A DNA stretch of 64,000 bases, taken from Macrosoma leucophasiata. Taxonomy: Eukaryota > Arthropoda > Insecta > Lepidoptera > Hedylidae. The notes under the pieces are model-generated. The model was not told where the DNA came from. It worked only from the letters and a program-made list of their open reading frames with translations, and ran no database searches. Each line of letters starts with the position of its first letter. The first letter of the stretch is position 1. The stretch covers positions 17,500,001 to 17,564,000 of the forward strand of contig JAWQUS010000007.1 of assembly GCA_036365455.1 (NCBI GenBank), in the 5' to 3' direction. A program made the position numbers and the translations under genes. This document shows, piece after piece, positions 1 through 10,529 of this stretch.

Positions 1-89
1 CTATTTTGTATTTACTCTCTCTCACTCTTGGTTTATAGAACCACGCCCGAAGGGTAGCCCTTAAAAAGATACAAAAGGTCGCTAAGATC

Positions 90-302
90 TTACTTATCTT
101 CTGAATCTTCTGAATTTTGGAAAGGATCATTGTTGGGGCACATTTTACACCCTCTCAGAATGTCTGACACGCTCTTGACCCATAACGTTGATGCCGCAAA
201 TCTTTCAAAAACATTTGATTCTTTCAAAAATGAAGGTGAAAAATTATTCAAGAATGTCAGATACTCAGAGAGGATGTGAAATGAAGCAATCGAAGCTCCC
301 AT
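90..302 (-). other. Open frame of unknown origin, 70 codons
   Basis: A 70-codon frame on the minus strand ends with an acidic, serine-rich tail (SEDSEDK) just before the stop. The middle is mildly hydrophobic and has two cysteines four residues apart (CKMC). No family is recognised and no promoter or splice signal stands out. It could be a chance frame in AT-rich DNA or a piece of a decayed element. The stretch from 303 to 589 shows nothing I can name. Confidence 0.12.
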
Positions 303-589
303 CCAAAAAAAGCTTCTAAAGGAGGTACTGAACGGGGTGCAAGGTATCTCCTATATCTTAATCTGACACGCTTGAGTAAATTCCAATATCCCTCTTGGGC
401 TCCACAAATTTAAGTAAAAAGTATTCTTGGCTAGAACTGTAAAATTGTAAAAGAAATAATCCCAAAAAATCACGTTCATGAAAGATAGTTAGTTAACCTA
501 CCTATTTTAATGATATTCATGATGAATTATAATATTTAACAAGTAGGTACTTAATAACTTGAATTCAAGGAAACAGTTGGTAATATATA

Positions 590-914
590 TCTTAATATAT
601 ATAAATCTCGTGTCACAATGTTTGTCCTCAATGGACGCCTAAACCACTTAACCGATTATAATAAAATTCGCACACCATGTGCAGTTCGATCCAACTTGAG
701 AGATAGGATAGTTTAAATCTTAAATTATAGTCGCAATTTTAATTTATTGCTAATTATTTGTCTGCTATTATTTGACAGTCACAATTATCTGTTAACTCCA
801 AATGATTCTAACAGATGTCGATACCTTTCGACTGGGTTCAGTAAGTAATCAATAGATGGCGCTGCTATGGTAAATCTGCAATTGCAACCGTGCGAAGCCG
901 GTACGGGCCGCTAG
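590..914 (+). mobile_element. Non-autonomous Helitron, 325 bp
   Basis: The element starts TC (590) after an A and ends CTAG (911-914) before a T, as expected for Helitrons, which insert between A and T without duplicating the target. The GC-rich 3' end (gcgaagccggtacgggccg) can form the short hairpin that precedes the CTRR terminus. It has no open frame, so it would need a Rep/helicase supplied elsewhere. The body contains a phrase about crossing 'ccacttaaccgattataat' that I associate with common lepidopteran Helitrons; that link is from memory. Confidence 0.7.
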
Positions 915-2640
915 TAATACAATAAAATACTTAGGTACAGTTTCTCAAAAAACATGAAAGACCCATCAGAAGTTTTGTATAGCATAAATGTGTCATCACG
1001 TACTTTGATGTGCGATTGAGTGGAATAATTGGGTAAGTGATTTGCGTGGGAAGCGCAGGTCATCAGCCTTCAAAACGTTTTTGGGATACGTCGAATGTGT
1101 TGTTTATGGAGGAATATGGTCGTACAAAGTTTATCGTATAAGTTTATTTTGGGAAAACCTGCAATTGGCTACGTAGTTTACGTAGATATACTACGCTATC
1201 TTACTTGCTAATTAGGAATTTAATTCGATTTACGTTACATTTTGGGAAATTAAGAAAAAATCTGATAACACATACACCCAAAAAAAATAATCATACAGCC
1301 TATAACTTTTAAAGAAATAAAGACGGCCTGGGTATACCATACAGACCTTTTAAGTACTCTCAGGAAATCAGGAAACAAACCTGAAACAATTACAAAATAA
1401 TATTAATTTTGCTAGAATCAAATTGAAATTGTTATGAAATATAGTTTATCAAATACAATAACTATTAAGACTAGTTAAGACGCACAAGCCGTAACAATAA
1501 GCCGATGATTCTGCAATGTATAAAATGTTTTTGAGGAGATTAATCCATCTCATATCCGGGAAGGGTTTGAGGTCGGAGCAAAGGGCGTGACTTGCTGTAG
1601 GGAAACCGCACTTAGTTAATGATGACTAGTCGATACCGTCGACTTAAGAATATTTCTGGTCTTAAGGAAATTATTGAATATGCCCTATTGGAGCTACTTA
1701 GGTATAAATTAGGTTAAAGGTATGATTTTTCATTAAAATACCTCATACTTGTAGTAGTAACTGAGTATGTACCTAAAGTGTTAAATTTTTGTAATTGTAC
1801 CCCAAAAATGTTAAGCAACTACATTGAAATTTAGGGTCTTTTTGTAGATGTTTGCTGGATTTACCGTTATTATAAACTGTACTTTTTGGTCACGTTCAAC
1901 GTCAAACAGGTAGTGTCACAACTGTTGGTAAGCGAATAACCGAAAGAAATAGTAGGTTAGCAGAAAAGACAATTGTTATAATCATTTTAGAGCTCTACAC
2001 TCTCTCATCAATTTTAATGAACTATCTATGATACGGCAATATAATGTGAATTATCACTTCAACAAAAAAGGATGGTACATAGTCATTGAAAACTGTTTAG
2101 GTACCAGGGGATATAAAAAAATCCCCTCTATTACTCTTTATGGAGTTTTAATGTCTGTTTAGAATAACTCCACTGTGATTCCACAATTTAAATATTTTGG
2201 GCAAAAATGATAACCATGAGGACCGAATTGCGGCAATTTCTACGTGTCTTATCTTTGCGGAAGAAGCTTATTTATAAAAAGAACACTTACTTATACCTAC
2301 TCAAAATGTGCAGAATATAAATGGATCTTGTATTAGTTTCTCTATATTTATGATACGGAACCCTTATACTTGGTAAAGTTTACCTTATGCACATAAACTT
2401 CACCGATAACTTTGTTTGAGTTAGACGTAAACCTTATGTAGTGAGATTAGCTTGCAATGAATCTATTACCCATCATAACTCTTGTAAAAATATGTACCCA
2501 GTATGTGATGTGATTTAGCATCACAGAAAAATTACAAACTAAGTTCGTGTTGTGAATTTTTATTTCAACTTCTTTAATAAAATTTTATTTAGGATAAAAC
2601 TTCTGCGTTATGTTTCTTATTTATCTTACCTATATTATGC
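915..2640. other. No recognisable gene or repeat
   Basis: AT-rich sequence without a convincing open frame, tRNA-like box, inverted repeat or long microsatellite. Confidence 0.4.
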
Positions 2641-2667
2641 AGGAATGTAGGACGATATCGCTACAGG

Positions 2668-2687
2668 CGTGGACGATATCGTCCACG
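2668..2687. repeat. Perfect 20-bp palindrome
   Basis: The sequence cgtggacgatatcgtccacg equals its own reverse complement. A partial copy of the core (gacgatatcg) lies 17 bp upstream at 2651-2660. It could be a protein-binding site or the end of a decayed element. Confidence 0.5.
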
Positions 2688-2879
2688 AACAACATGAAAT
2701 CAATTATCATATTTTTCTGTGGCTCAAGAGGTTAAATCGATAATGTATATATACCTCCAAGATGGTTTCATTTTAATTTCCGTAATTTATATAAGCTTAT
2801 ACACTCATAATTACTTACCTACTAAAACAGTCCTAATCTAATACTTAACAGTTTCCTATTTTGAAAACGAGTTTATTTT

Positions 2880-2945
2880 AAGAAAAAAAAGAGCCGGACA
2901 AATTGAGAACCTCCTCCTTTTTTCGAAGTCGGTTAAAAAACAAAA
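2880..2945 (+). repeat. 3' tail of a dispersed repeat
   Basis: The phrase cctttttcgaagtcggttaa recurs, diverged, near 15,670-15,692 and 36,089-36,115. The three copies point to the 3' end of a common interspersed repeat whose body is not recognisable here. From 2,946 to 3,540 nothing else is seen. Confidence 0.4.
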
Positions 2946-3540
2946 GACTGTATATTTTTTTAAACTGAAAACTGAAACTGCTTTATTTGCTACAGCCTTG
3001 AGACCCTGACAAAGGTATGTACATTTTAACTTAAGTACATCATAAGCATTAAAAATAAGGACTTAAAAAACATTAACGTAAAAAATAATAATGAAAAAAA
3101 AAACTCATTTACTTCAATTTTAAACCTTGTTGATTGAATGCAACAAACCGCACAAACGCGAATTTCTATAAACTAGATAAACATTTAAATGATTTCACCG
3201 GGTGCTAGAGATTGCAGCAGCTGAAAAGGAATTAAAATGTCGGCATTATTACAATATTCAAATAAGCTCAAGATAAGTCTGCAAAATAACTTTGGAATGG
3301 TAAAGGTAAACTTAAAATTTGTTTATTTTTAATTTTACCTTTGATCTTTGCTCATTGATATAAATACTAACATAAATTCAAATCTGAAGCTAATGTACTC
3401 GTATGTTTAAACGACCTATTATCAGAAACTATCAGTTTTTCGTCTTTTACTGCAGCATGCGTTATGAATGTAATGTAACTAAGAATATGCATGCTAAATA
3501 ATGATCTCAATCCTTTCTCATGGGTTAGTGCTGATTTAAC

Positions 3541-3870
3541 TGCCTCAGTAGCCTAGTGGTAGCAGACCACTACTACTACCAGCGTAGTAGTAGTGGTCTG
3601 CTACCACTAGGCTACTGATTTCGATTCCCCGGTCGGGTAACATTAGAGATAACGGTGCAAAATCCTTCATGTCTGGTTCTATTGAGATTTTTCCATTTTC
3701 TGGAAGTTTCCCAGTACCTTGAAGTTTGGTAAAGTGCCCGGAGACGTCCATAGGCTCGTTACCTGTTACATGGGCCAAGACGTAACCGGCGAATCGTGGG
3801 TGTTTGCATGTATGTTTGAATGCATGCATTTACTTCTGCATACCCCTTCGGAGCTTGCAGGCGTGTTACG
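3541..3870 (+). mobile_element. tRNA-headed SINE with RTE-like tail
   Basis: The head carries an A-box-like tract (tagcctagtggtagcag, 3549-3565) and a B-box-like tract (tttcgattccc near 3618-3629), as in tRNA-derived SINEs. The ~200-bp body and its tail (tgcatgcatttac, then taccccttcgg) match, on the opposite strand, the copy at 5,800-6,063. The end motif 'taccccttcgg...caggcgtg' is also close to the end of the RTE-like LINE at 42,743-43,252, so the SINE probably borrows LINE machinery. The head is interrupted by a perfect fold-back at 3546-3617. Confidence 0.6.
3546..3617. repeat. Perfect inverted repeat, 34-bp arms, 4-bp loop
   Basis: Arms 3546-3579 and 3584-3617 are exact reverse complements, separated by cagc. 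Each arm contains the SINE A-box region, so the tRNA-like head is present in both orientations. Confidence 0.9.
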
Positions 3871-5440
3871 TTTTAGTTCTGATTATTTCTTTCTTGGAAG
3901 ATAAAACTCTACCAAAAATCATAGACCCATTGCACTTCCAACTGACATTTGTGGCTGTTTTAGAGATTACCAACCGTCTATCGGCCTAGAATCGTTCGTT
4001 GTAACTCTAGTGTTGCAAAGTCCTTTTTGTAATGGACTTATGTAGGCGGCTTGTTCGAGACGGCACTAGTCTATTTCACCGGCCAATTGCCGAGCGCGAA
4101 ATGCTTTCAGCCTGAATAAATTTACACAATTGTCTAAGGGAGACCCCTGCAAGTCCGATACTCGGCTTAGGCATCTTACGGTCTAGGCATGCATCGCCTG
4201 ATTGCCAGGTCCGATTTATTTTAAATCGAGGCAAAAGCAAAAGGTAGTACGAATCGTAACCCGGGGTTGTAGAACGGGTCAAACGCAGCCGCGTTTGCTT
4301 CATGCTTTTTTTCGACCATTAAATGCATTCGTTAGGAAAAATGGAGGTGTTAGGAAGAAATTGGTAATTTTTGTGTATTTTCATTATTAATTTTTAAAAA
4401 GCTTGTTTAATCTTTTTTAAATATAATTCGATCAATAACAAATCAGTGCCTATCCCCAGACCCCAAAAAATCGGGACCTTGCGTGCAATGTCCTTTGGAA
4501 GGAAATTATGGACTAGTGGACGTCTTTCAACTGAAATCATGATGACTTCAAGTTGAACTCATGGCATTAAATATCTTGTTCATCCCTCTTTTTCTAATAT
4601 GAAGAAATTATTTTCGTTACTGTAATATTATTTTTACCAACTTGTAGCGAATGAAAGTACTTAGCTAAATAAAACACAAATTTTACGCAATTCTGTAAAT
4701 AAGTTATTTTACAGTTCCTTATAGTTTTACCTTCTGATACATATTCATTAAATTCTTTTACCCGGTGCTTACGCTCTTGCATGCACTCGTTGTATGCCAA
4801 CAATTATCTACATGTATACAAAGCACAATGTACATAAAGTAATTAACATGTAAACAAGGCATAAAAAGAGTTAAAACTCATCAATATCGCCAGCAAAATA
4901 CCAGATCACTAAAAATAATTAACTCTTTGTCACGAGTGCCATAATAGCGAATTGTTCAACACGTCGGTCGATATTTTCTTTTATTCGGCCTCGCCTACTT
5001 TAGCTCTTCATATTTGTTATTTTCCTTGATTTTAAACCAGTCAGAAAATGGTGCCCAAGCGAAGCCATGTCGGGCCCCTAGAGTAATATAAACGTGAGAT
5101 ATGATCAGAGTTTCGATGTAAATTTCAAATTAAACCCAGGTAGGCTCTCGTTTCTTAAGAATAATATATAGGTTGGATAAATAAGAAATATTGAAACACC
5201 ATTGATTATAAAAATGATAGCTGCCGGACCCGACTTTGTTGGCATTGATGTAATAAACAAATGAGAGGGAAAGTATCTCATACCTTTTTCTCAGATAAAA
5301 AGCATGTTAATTCTGGTCGTAGATTAGTTTGGGAGATTCAGAAATCCATATTGAAACATTTATTTCATGTCTCAGATAGATATAATTTATGCAAAATACG
5401 TTAAATACATGCCCTTTAAACATGTTGAAATATACGTAAC
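3871..5440. other. No recognisable gene or repeat
   Basis: Several short overlapping frames, none with family resemblance. No repeat shared with the rest of the window was recognised. Confidence 0.35.
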
Positions 5441-5492
5441 TTCACGCCTATAATTCCCGAAGGGGTAGGCAGAGGTAAATGCATGCATTACC
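5441..5492 (-). repeat. SINE tail fragment
   Basis: Only the last ~50 bp of the tRNA-headed SINE is present: cttcacgcc, then gaaggggtaggcagag, then aaatgcatgcatta, on the minus strand. It is a 5'-truncated copy, consistent with target-primed reverse transcription. Confidence 0.5.
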
Positions 5493-5799
5493 ATTGCAGT
5501 CGAAATATATATTTCTCATTAATAACGTTACAATGTTAAATTGATCTCGCTTGCAGTTCCATTGATTTACGGCCCCGACGGTAAGGTATGACTGCAAACG
5601 AATTAGGCAATAAGTTTCAACTTGCGGAGCAGCTGCCGGACTTTTCAATAGAGTTATTTTATAAAATCCGCGTACATAGATAGATATACCTGTTCTTTAC
5701 CTTACGTTCTTCATTCTAAATGTTGCAAGCTGGAGCAACTGAACAACTGAATCTTTGTTCAAATGGTTGTAGCCATAGATTTATTATCTACTTGTTGTA

Positions 5800-6063
5800 G
5801 CATAGGCAGAGGTAAATGCATGCATTCAAGCATACATGCGAACATCCACGATTCGCCGGTTACGTTTTCTGGCCCATGTAACAGGTGGCGAGCCTGTTGA
5901 CATCTCCGGGCATATTAACAAACTTCGAGGTACTGGGAAATTTCCAGAAAATGGAAAAATCCCAATAAAACCAGAGATAGAGGACTTTACACCATTATCT
6001 CTGATAATTCCCTACCCGGGAATCGAACCCAGGACCTCAGCGTACCTAGTACCATTGGCCATG
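5800..6063 (-). mobile_element. tRNA-headed SINE with RTE-like tail
   Basis: Minus-strand copy of the SINE at 3,541. The B-box region reads ctgggttcgattcccggg on the minus strand (about 6014-6032). The body aligns through the 'ccagtacctcgaagtttg' and 'cctgttacatgggcca' segments. Unlike the other copy its head is not folded back. The end at 5,800 keeps only part of the shared tail (cctctgcctatg). Confidence 0.6.
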
Positions 6064-6770
6064 ATTGAACTCAACGTTGGTTTTATCGGCATTAAACTTA
6101 GCTTAAGACTGTTTTCACTGATTTGAGGCAAAAACAAACAAACTGTTTATTTTTAAGTTTAAGTATTCACGTTATATTATACCAATTTGTATAGTAGTTA
6201 TCCATATATGGTCGATGTACATATTATCTAATTAGTAGCCGCACCTACTAGTTATTTTGAAGACTGAACACCCATGTTGTTGGCAAAATTAATTAGCACT
6301 GCAGACTTGGAGACCAATTGAGAAATAAATTGACAAATTCTTATACATTTCCAGCTACAATAAATGAGCTGTAACAGATTTGTAATCTCTTCAACAATTA
6401 TATTTTACATAAACAAACACTTTTAATCGTCGTTCTGCTTAGTGACAACAACAAAGAATATCAATCAGTGAATGGTACCATTAATAATATTTAAATATGA
6501 TTTATCTTCTCCGTCCGTTCATTGGCTAAGAAATTTACCAAGCAGACACCTGGCTAGCGTCCAGAGACATTCTACTGGTCCACTAAACTCAAATTAGTAA
6601 CATTATAGGTTTTGCATGAATCCCATATTACAGACGAACAAGCCATTTCTATTTTTTTTAATAAAATAAAATGTATATAAATAAAGGCGTGCATACCTGC
6701 ACCCATGAGTAGACAGCATATTTTTGGTAGTTTGTTGATATGTCTGAAGATTGCATGGAAGTTACGTTTA
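6064..6770. other. No recognisable gene or repeat
   Basis: AT-rich, with no convincing frame or repeat apart from short runs of T and A. Confidence 0.35.
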
Positions 6771-7307
6771 AAGGTGCGTCTACGCTAGGAGAGCCGAGCA
6801 CGAGCGGAGCACGAGCCGAACACAATTCGTCTAGTGTGGACCAACTTACAAGCCTCGAACGAGCGCGCTGCGAGCATTTCGTTCGTGCTCGGCTGCGTTC
6901 CGCCTGTTGTCGGTTTTTTGACGAACACAAAGGGATTTGCTTCGCGCTCGCAGTGCGCTCGTGGACGTGTTTAGTGACAGACGTCGGTCGCTAGAGCCGA
7001 GCATCATGGAAATGTGGACCGAAGATACTTCCGTGCATTTAATTGAATTATAGCAAAATAATCCATTGATGGGACCCAAAACATGAGGATTACTATAAAA
7101 AAAAAGAAACAGCAGCGGCTACTGCAATATTATTAATATCGTCCATATTCGCCAAGAGCCGCGAACTCACTGCGGAAAACTACGTTCGAGAACAGTGATC
7201 GTTGTAGGTTCGTTGTACGTCCACACTTGACGCCGCGAACGACGAAGCCGAGAACGGCTCCGCTTGTGCTTCGCTCGTGCTCGGTTCGTCTAGCGTAGAC
7301 CCACCTT
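6771..7307. mobile_element. MITE-like element with TA target duplication
   Basis: The ends aaggtgcgtctacgctag and (reverse complement of the right end) aaggtgggtctacgctag are inverted copies. The similarity runs on through gccgagcacgagcg-like segments for about 50 bp. TA flanks both ends (6769-6770 and 7308-7309). The interior is GC-rich compared with its flanks and repeats gctcg/cgagc motifs. Short frames on both strands cross it but follow the repeat motif, not a protein family. A TA duplication fits Tc1/mariner-type or other TA-targeting transposases; the superfamily is not resolved. Confidence 0.65.
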
Positions 7308-7309
7308 TA

Positions 7310-8520
7310 TGAATAAAACATGAACGTATTTTTTTATATGTGAATTGTAGGTTTTCCAATAAACTGTGTGTTATCCCTTCAAAAAGTTTAAGGCAATAGA
7401 TTCAAATACTTTAACGAAATAAATACAACAAGTTTCTAGAAGCAATTGCGGTTCCCAGCTTCACCGAGATATATTGGCAATTCGCGGTGCATGTTTGAAC
7501 CTATCGGACAGACCCGGATCCCCAGGGTACAGATAGCTATTGTTGCTTGGCTATTCGAAAGAAAAGATTTTACATACTTACATTTTTATACCACGTGATA
7601 TTATTGTTGTAAGGTCATTGACATAAGGTCACACTATTTCTTGTAAAAATGTATTTTACGGTTAAAAATGTGATTAAAGACAGTAAAGACGCGAAGAAAT
7701 TAAATAACGTAATATATAAAATAAATAGTATGGTTTTTATTTTCCTTTCATTTTAGAGCTATTTATTACGACGATATTAACAAAGTAGGTATGTACCAGA
7801 TATACGTATGTACAATACGTACATAATAAGAATTACTTGCACTTTTGATTACGTATTGGATAAAAGAGAAAAACAATTATACGCAAAAATTTAATTAGTT
7901 TTTGTTGCAATGAAAAATGTAGGTACAGTAAATATTATAACAACAAGTTAATATTTATATTTGAAATATTTCATCTCATTGAAAATGCCTTGATGGTTCA
8001 AAGCAACCTCAAAGGCCTATTAGCTTTAAATTTCTCGTTCCGTAATGAAAATACAATAAAGATACATCTTTGTTCCGCCCATATACCTACCGAAGACAAG
8101 CGTTATCGACAACTAATATTTTGTCTGACCACGCTTATATTATTGAAAGTGAAAACTTCTTTAGCGACATTGTGAACTTTTTGTGACGGGTAAAAATGTT
8201 GAACTTGCGGCAGGTCATGTGTCCTGATCGAAAATTCGTAAGACGGAGGGAGAGTTCGGCGTAGGAGACGGAGCAGGAGTGGAAAGAGTTTCTAGTGCTT
8301 GGTCGGAATTTGTTTTATTACAATGGTAGAGCTAAATAAACAGTACCAAATTGCATTCACAGTAACTAACAGACCTAAACGTAATGAAATTTTGTTTTAA
8401 CTGCTCATCATAGAGGCGTGAGGTTTATCAGCTTAAAGCAATATACAGAGTGCCCATCAAGAAATATTGCACATCGAGCTAAGGAAAGAGACAATCAGTT
8501 AGATTCGGCTTCATAGAGCA
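7310..8520. other. No recognisable gene or repeat
   Basis: AT-rich DNA with a short 61-codon frame (7990-8175, +) of no recognisable family. A GA-rich patch lies near 8,240-8,290. Confidence 0.35.
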
Positions 8521-8528
8521 TCACGTCA

Positions 8529-8737
8529 CAGTACATACATGAACAGTGTGGAAACTACGTACAAAACGTTCAAAACGGCACACATACACAAACATGGGTA
8601 TCGACGCTCGAGTAGCGTGCATCTCACTACTGCAGCACCGCGAGAACCGCTTACGGGCCTCGTCGATGCGCATGTTTGTGTGAGTGTGCCGTTGCAACGT
8701 TTTGTGCGTAGTTTCCACACTGTTCATGTATGCACTG
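8529..8737. mobile_element. Hairpin element, ~78-bp inverted arms
   Basis: Arms 8529-8606 and 8661-8737 are inverted copies with about ten differences, around a 54-bp spacer. Shared tracts include catgaacagtgtggaaacta and aaaacgtt. Transcribed in either direction it would fold into a long stem, which explains the open frames seen on both strands. It may be a MITE or a hairpin RNA source. No target duplication could be fixed. Confidence 0.6.
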
Positions 8738-8810
8738 TGATCACGTGGTCCCACGTCACACCGCGGACACTCCGCCAAAATTCCATTCAAAACGCTTAAT
8801 TTGGTCTCTA

Positions 8811-8986
8811 CACAGACATCAATCAGTGCCGTGTATTTACACGTGCACCTGTGTGCGTAGCACGTACAAAATACCAACCGTCACCCATAAGAGGGGAGGA
8901 GGTTGGGTGATGCGGGGAAATCGGGCGGGACGTCGAAGTGTCCATTCTATACGTAGTACTATTACATATTCTCTGCCCACGTCCCC
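8811..8986. repeat. Dispersed ~170-bp repeat, copy 1
   Basis: Starts near acacagacatcaatcagtg and ends at acatattctctgc. It matches 59,824-59,992 closely in the same orientation, including the tracts cgtgcacctgtgtgcgtagc and gggaggaggttgggtga. The two copies part exactly after ctctgc. No terminal repeats or coding potential identify its class. Confidence 0.65.
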
Positions 8987-8992
8987 GCGCAA

Positions 8993-9051
8993 GTCTAACA
9001 AAGGTACGGGATTCAAATTGGACCCCGTGCTGCCGAGAGACATTATAATAG
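8993..9051 (+). other. Possible internal exon (59 bp)
   Basis: Immediately after the dispersed repeat, the sequence reads cgcaag then a 59-bp frame coding SNKGTGFKLDPVLPRDIII plus one base, then gtaaga. The frame is bounded by AG at its left and a good GTAAGA splice donor at its right. Its GC content is higher than the local DNA. The peptide looks protein-like but I do not recognise the family. It could equally be a chance match inside a transposon. If real it would be one exon of a host gene whose introns fill much of the window. Confidence 0.2.
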
Positions 9052-9747
9052 GTAAGATGTATTTATTAAACCTTATAAGTTACATTTTTTTTCCTCTTAT
9101 TTAAATTGATTTAAATTATTAATTAAAAAAATGAAACAACTAAAACATATTATTATACAGGTTGTGTGATTCAGTGTTAATATAAATGCAGAAATAATCT
9201 GCACGATTTATCAAACACCAACACTATAATTTTATATAAAAATTTGTAAAGGTTGAACACTTGGACATGAATTGCCACGTTCCTGTTGAGTCTGCAGCGG
9301 CCTGTAATTTAATTAGCCGACAATTTGCACCACCGCCGCGGTACGCGAACATGTGCAGAGAACCAAGTGGTTCAACAATTTTCAGTACATGCTGTTGTTG
9401 TATGTATAGCCGTCACAATCGACGGCAGCTACTGAGTTACTGGCCTATAAAATTAAATAAACCACACTGTGATATTTACATGGATTTTCTACGTGTATGG
9501 CGACGGTTGATTGGATATGCATAAATACGGTTCAGTTTGTATGTTTTTGACAATTAATTAATAAGACAGATTATTTCTATCACCGATTTCCAATTTAAGC
9601 TCTTCAAAAGCCAAAACCTTCATGGTGTAAGAAACAACAATTCGGAGAGGTCGAGTTTGGATGTCAATCCTCCACCCCTGTTTAGGGTATTTCAGAGTCT
9701 GCAGTGTCCTTAAAAATTTAATAACATACTGTTGTGGTGTATTTATA

Positions 9748-9982
9748 CCCGTCACAATCTGTGGCAGTCCAATCTACTGCTAAAACATATTAAGTTTTTG
9801 GAGTGCGATAAATCGGATTAAAAAATATATTTATATTATTTAAAAAATGCGTTCTTCAAATGTAACATACAAATCGCATCGCATTTAAACATTTGTCGTC
9901 ACACGCATAGAAGATCCAAGTAAATATCACAGTGTGGTAAGTTTATCGGTCAGTAGATTGGACTGCCACAGATTGTGACGGG
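9748..9982. repeat. Inverted repeat within the unit cluster
   Basis: The 32-bp tract 9748-9779 (cccgtcacaatctgtggcag...) reappears inverted at 9951-9982 (...ctgccacagattgtgacggg). It joins a plus-strand partial unit to a minus-strand partial unit of the surrounding cluster. Confidence 0.75.
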
Positions 9983-10358
9983 ATAATAAAATGTTGAAGA
10001 GATTGAGGTTGAGTTTAGGATATTAACTCTTCATATTTGCCAATCTTAGAATATACACTACAGTATCTAATAAATTAATTCGTTGGCAATTTGTGACACC
10101 GGCGCCGGTACGCGAACGTGCGCCGAGTGCAACGTTATTCTACAGATTTCATTACACGCTGTTGTAGCATAACCCGTCAGAATCGGTAGCAGGCCTATAA
10201 ATTTACCATATTTACATGGAATTTTCATGAGTATGGCAATGCAGTTGATTGGATATGTATAAATACGAAGTGGTTTGTGTGTAACATGTAAATAGGTACC
10301 TACTATATTTTTTAAGTTATAAAAAAACCAAGCCATTTCCACGAGATTCACCGCTCTA

Positions 10359-10529
10359 TCTATACTTATTACTTATCTACATATACGTTTGTTTGTTTGA
10401 ACGCGCTAATCTCAGGGACTACTGGTCCGATTCGAAAAATTATTTCAGTGTTAGATAGCTCATTTATTGAGGATCAATAGGAGAGGGTAAGTTACATTAC
10501 ACCCGCGCAAAGCCGGGGCGGGCCGCTAG
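10359..10529 (+). mobile_element. Short non-autonomous Helitron, 171 bp
   Basis: Starts TCTATACTT after an A and ends CTAG before a T. It contains the 'tgtttgtttgaacgcgctaa' and 'actggtccgattcgaaaaat' style body typical of short lepidopteran Helitrons, and a GC-rich hairpin before CTAG. It interrupts the 9,250-12,090 repeat cluster between two units, so it is younger than the cluster. Confidence 0.7.

Noticed and set aside
6658..7079. Overlapping Arg/Ser/Ala-rich frames on both strands
   Set aside because: They come from gctcg/cgagc-rich repeats in the TA-flanked element.
8521..8877. 118-codon minus frame with many Cys and His
   Set aside because: It spans the hairpin element and the dispersed repeat; frames on both strands are mirror products of the inverted repeat.
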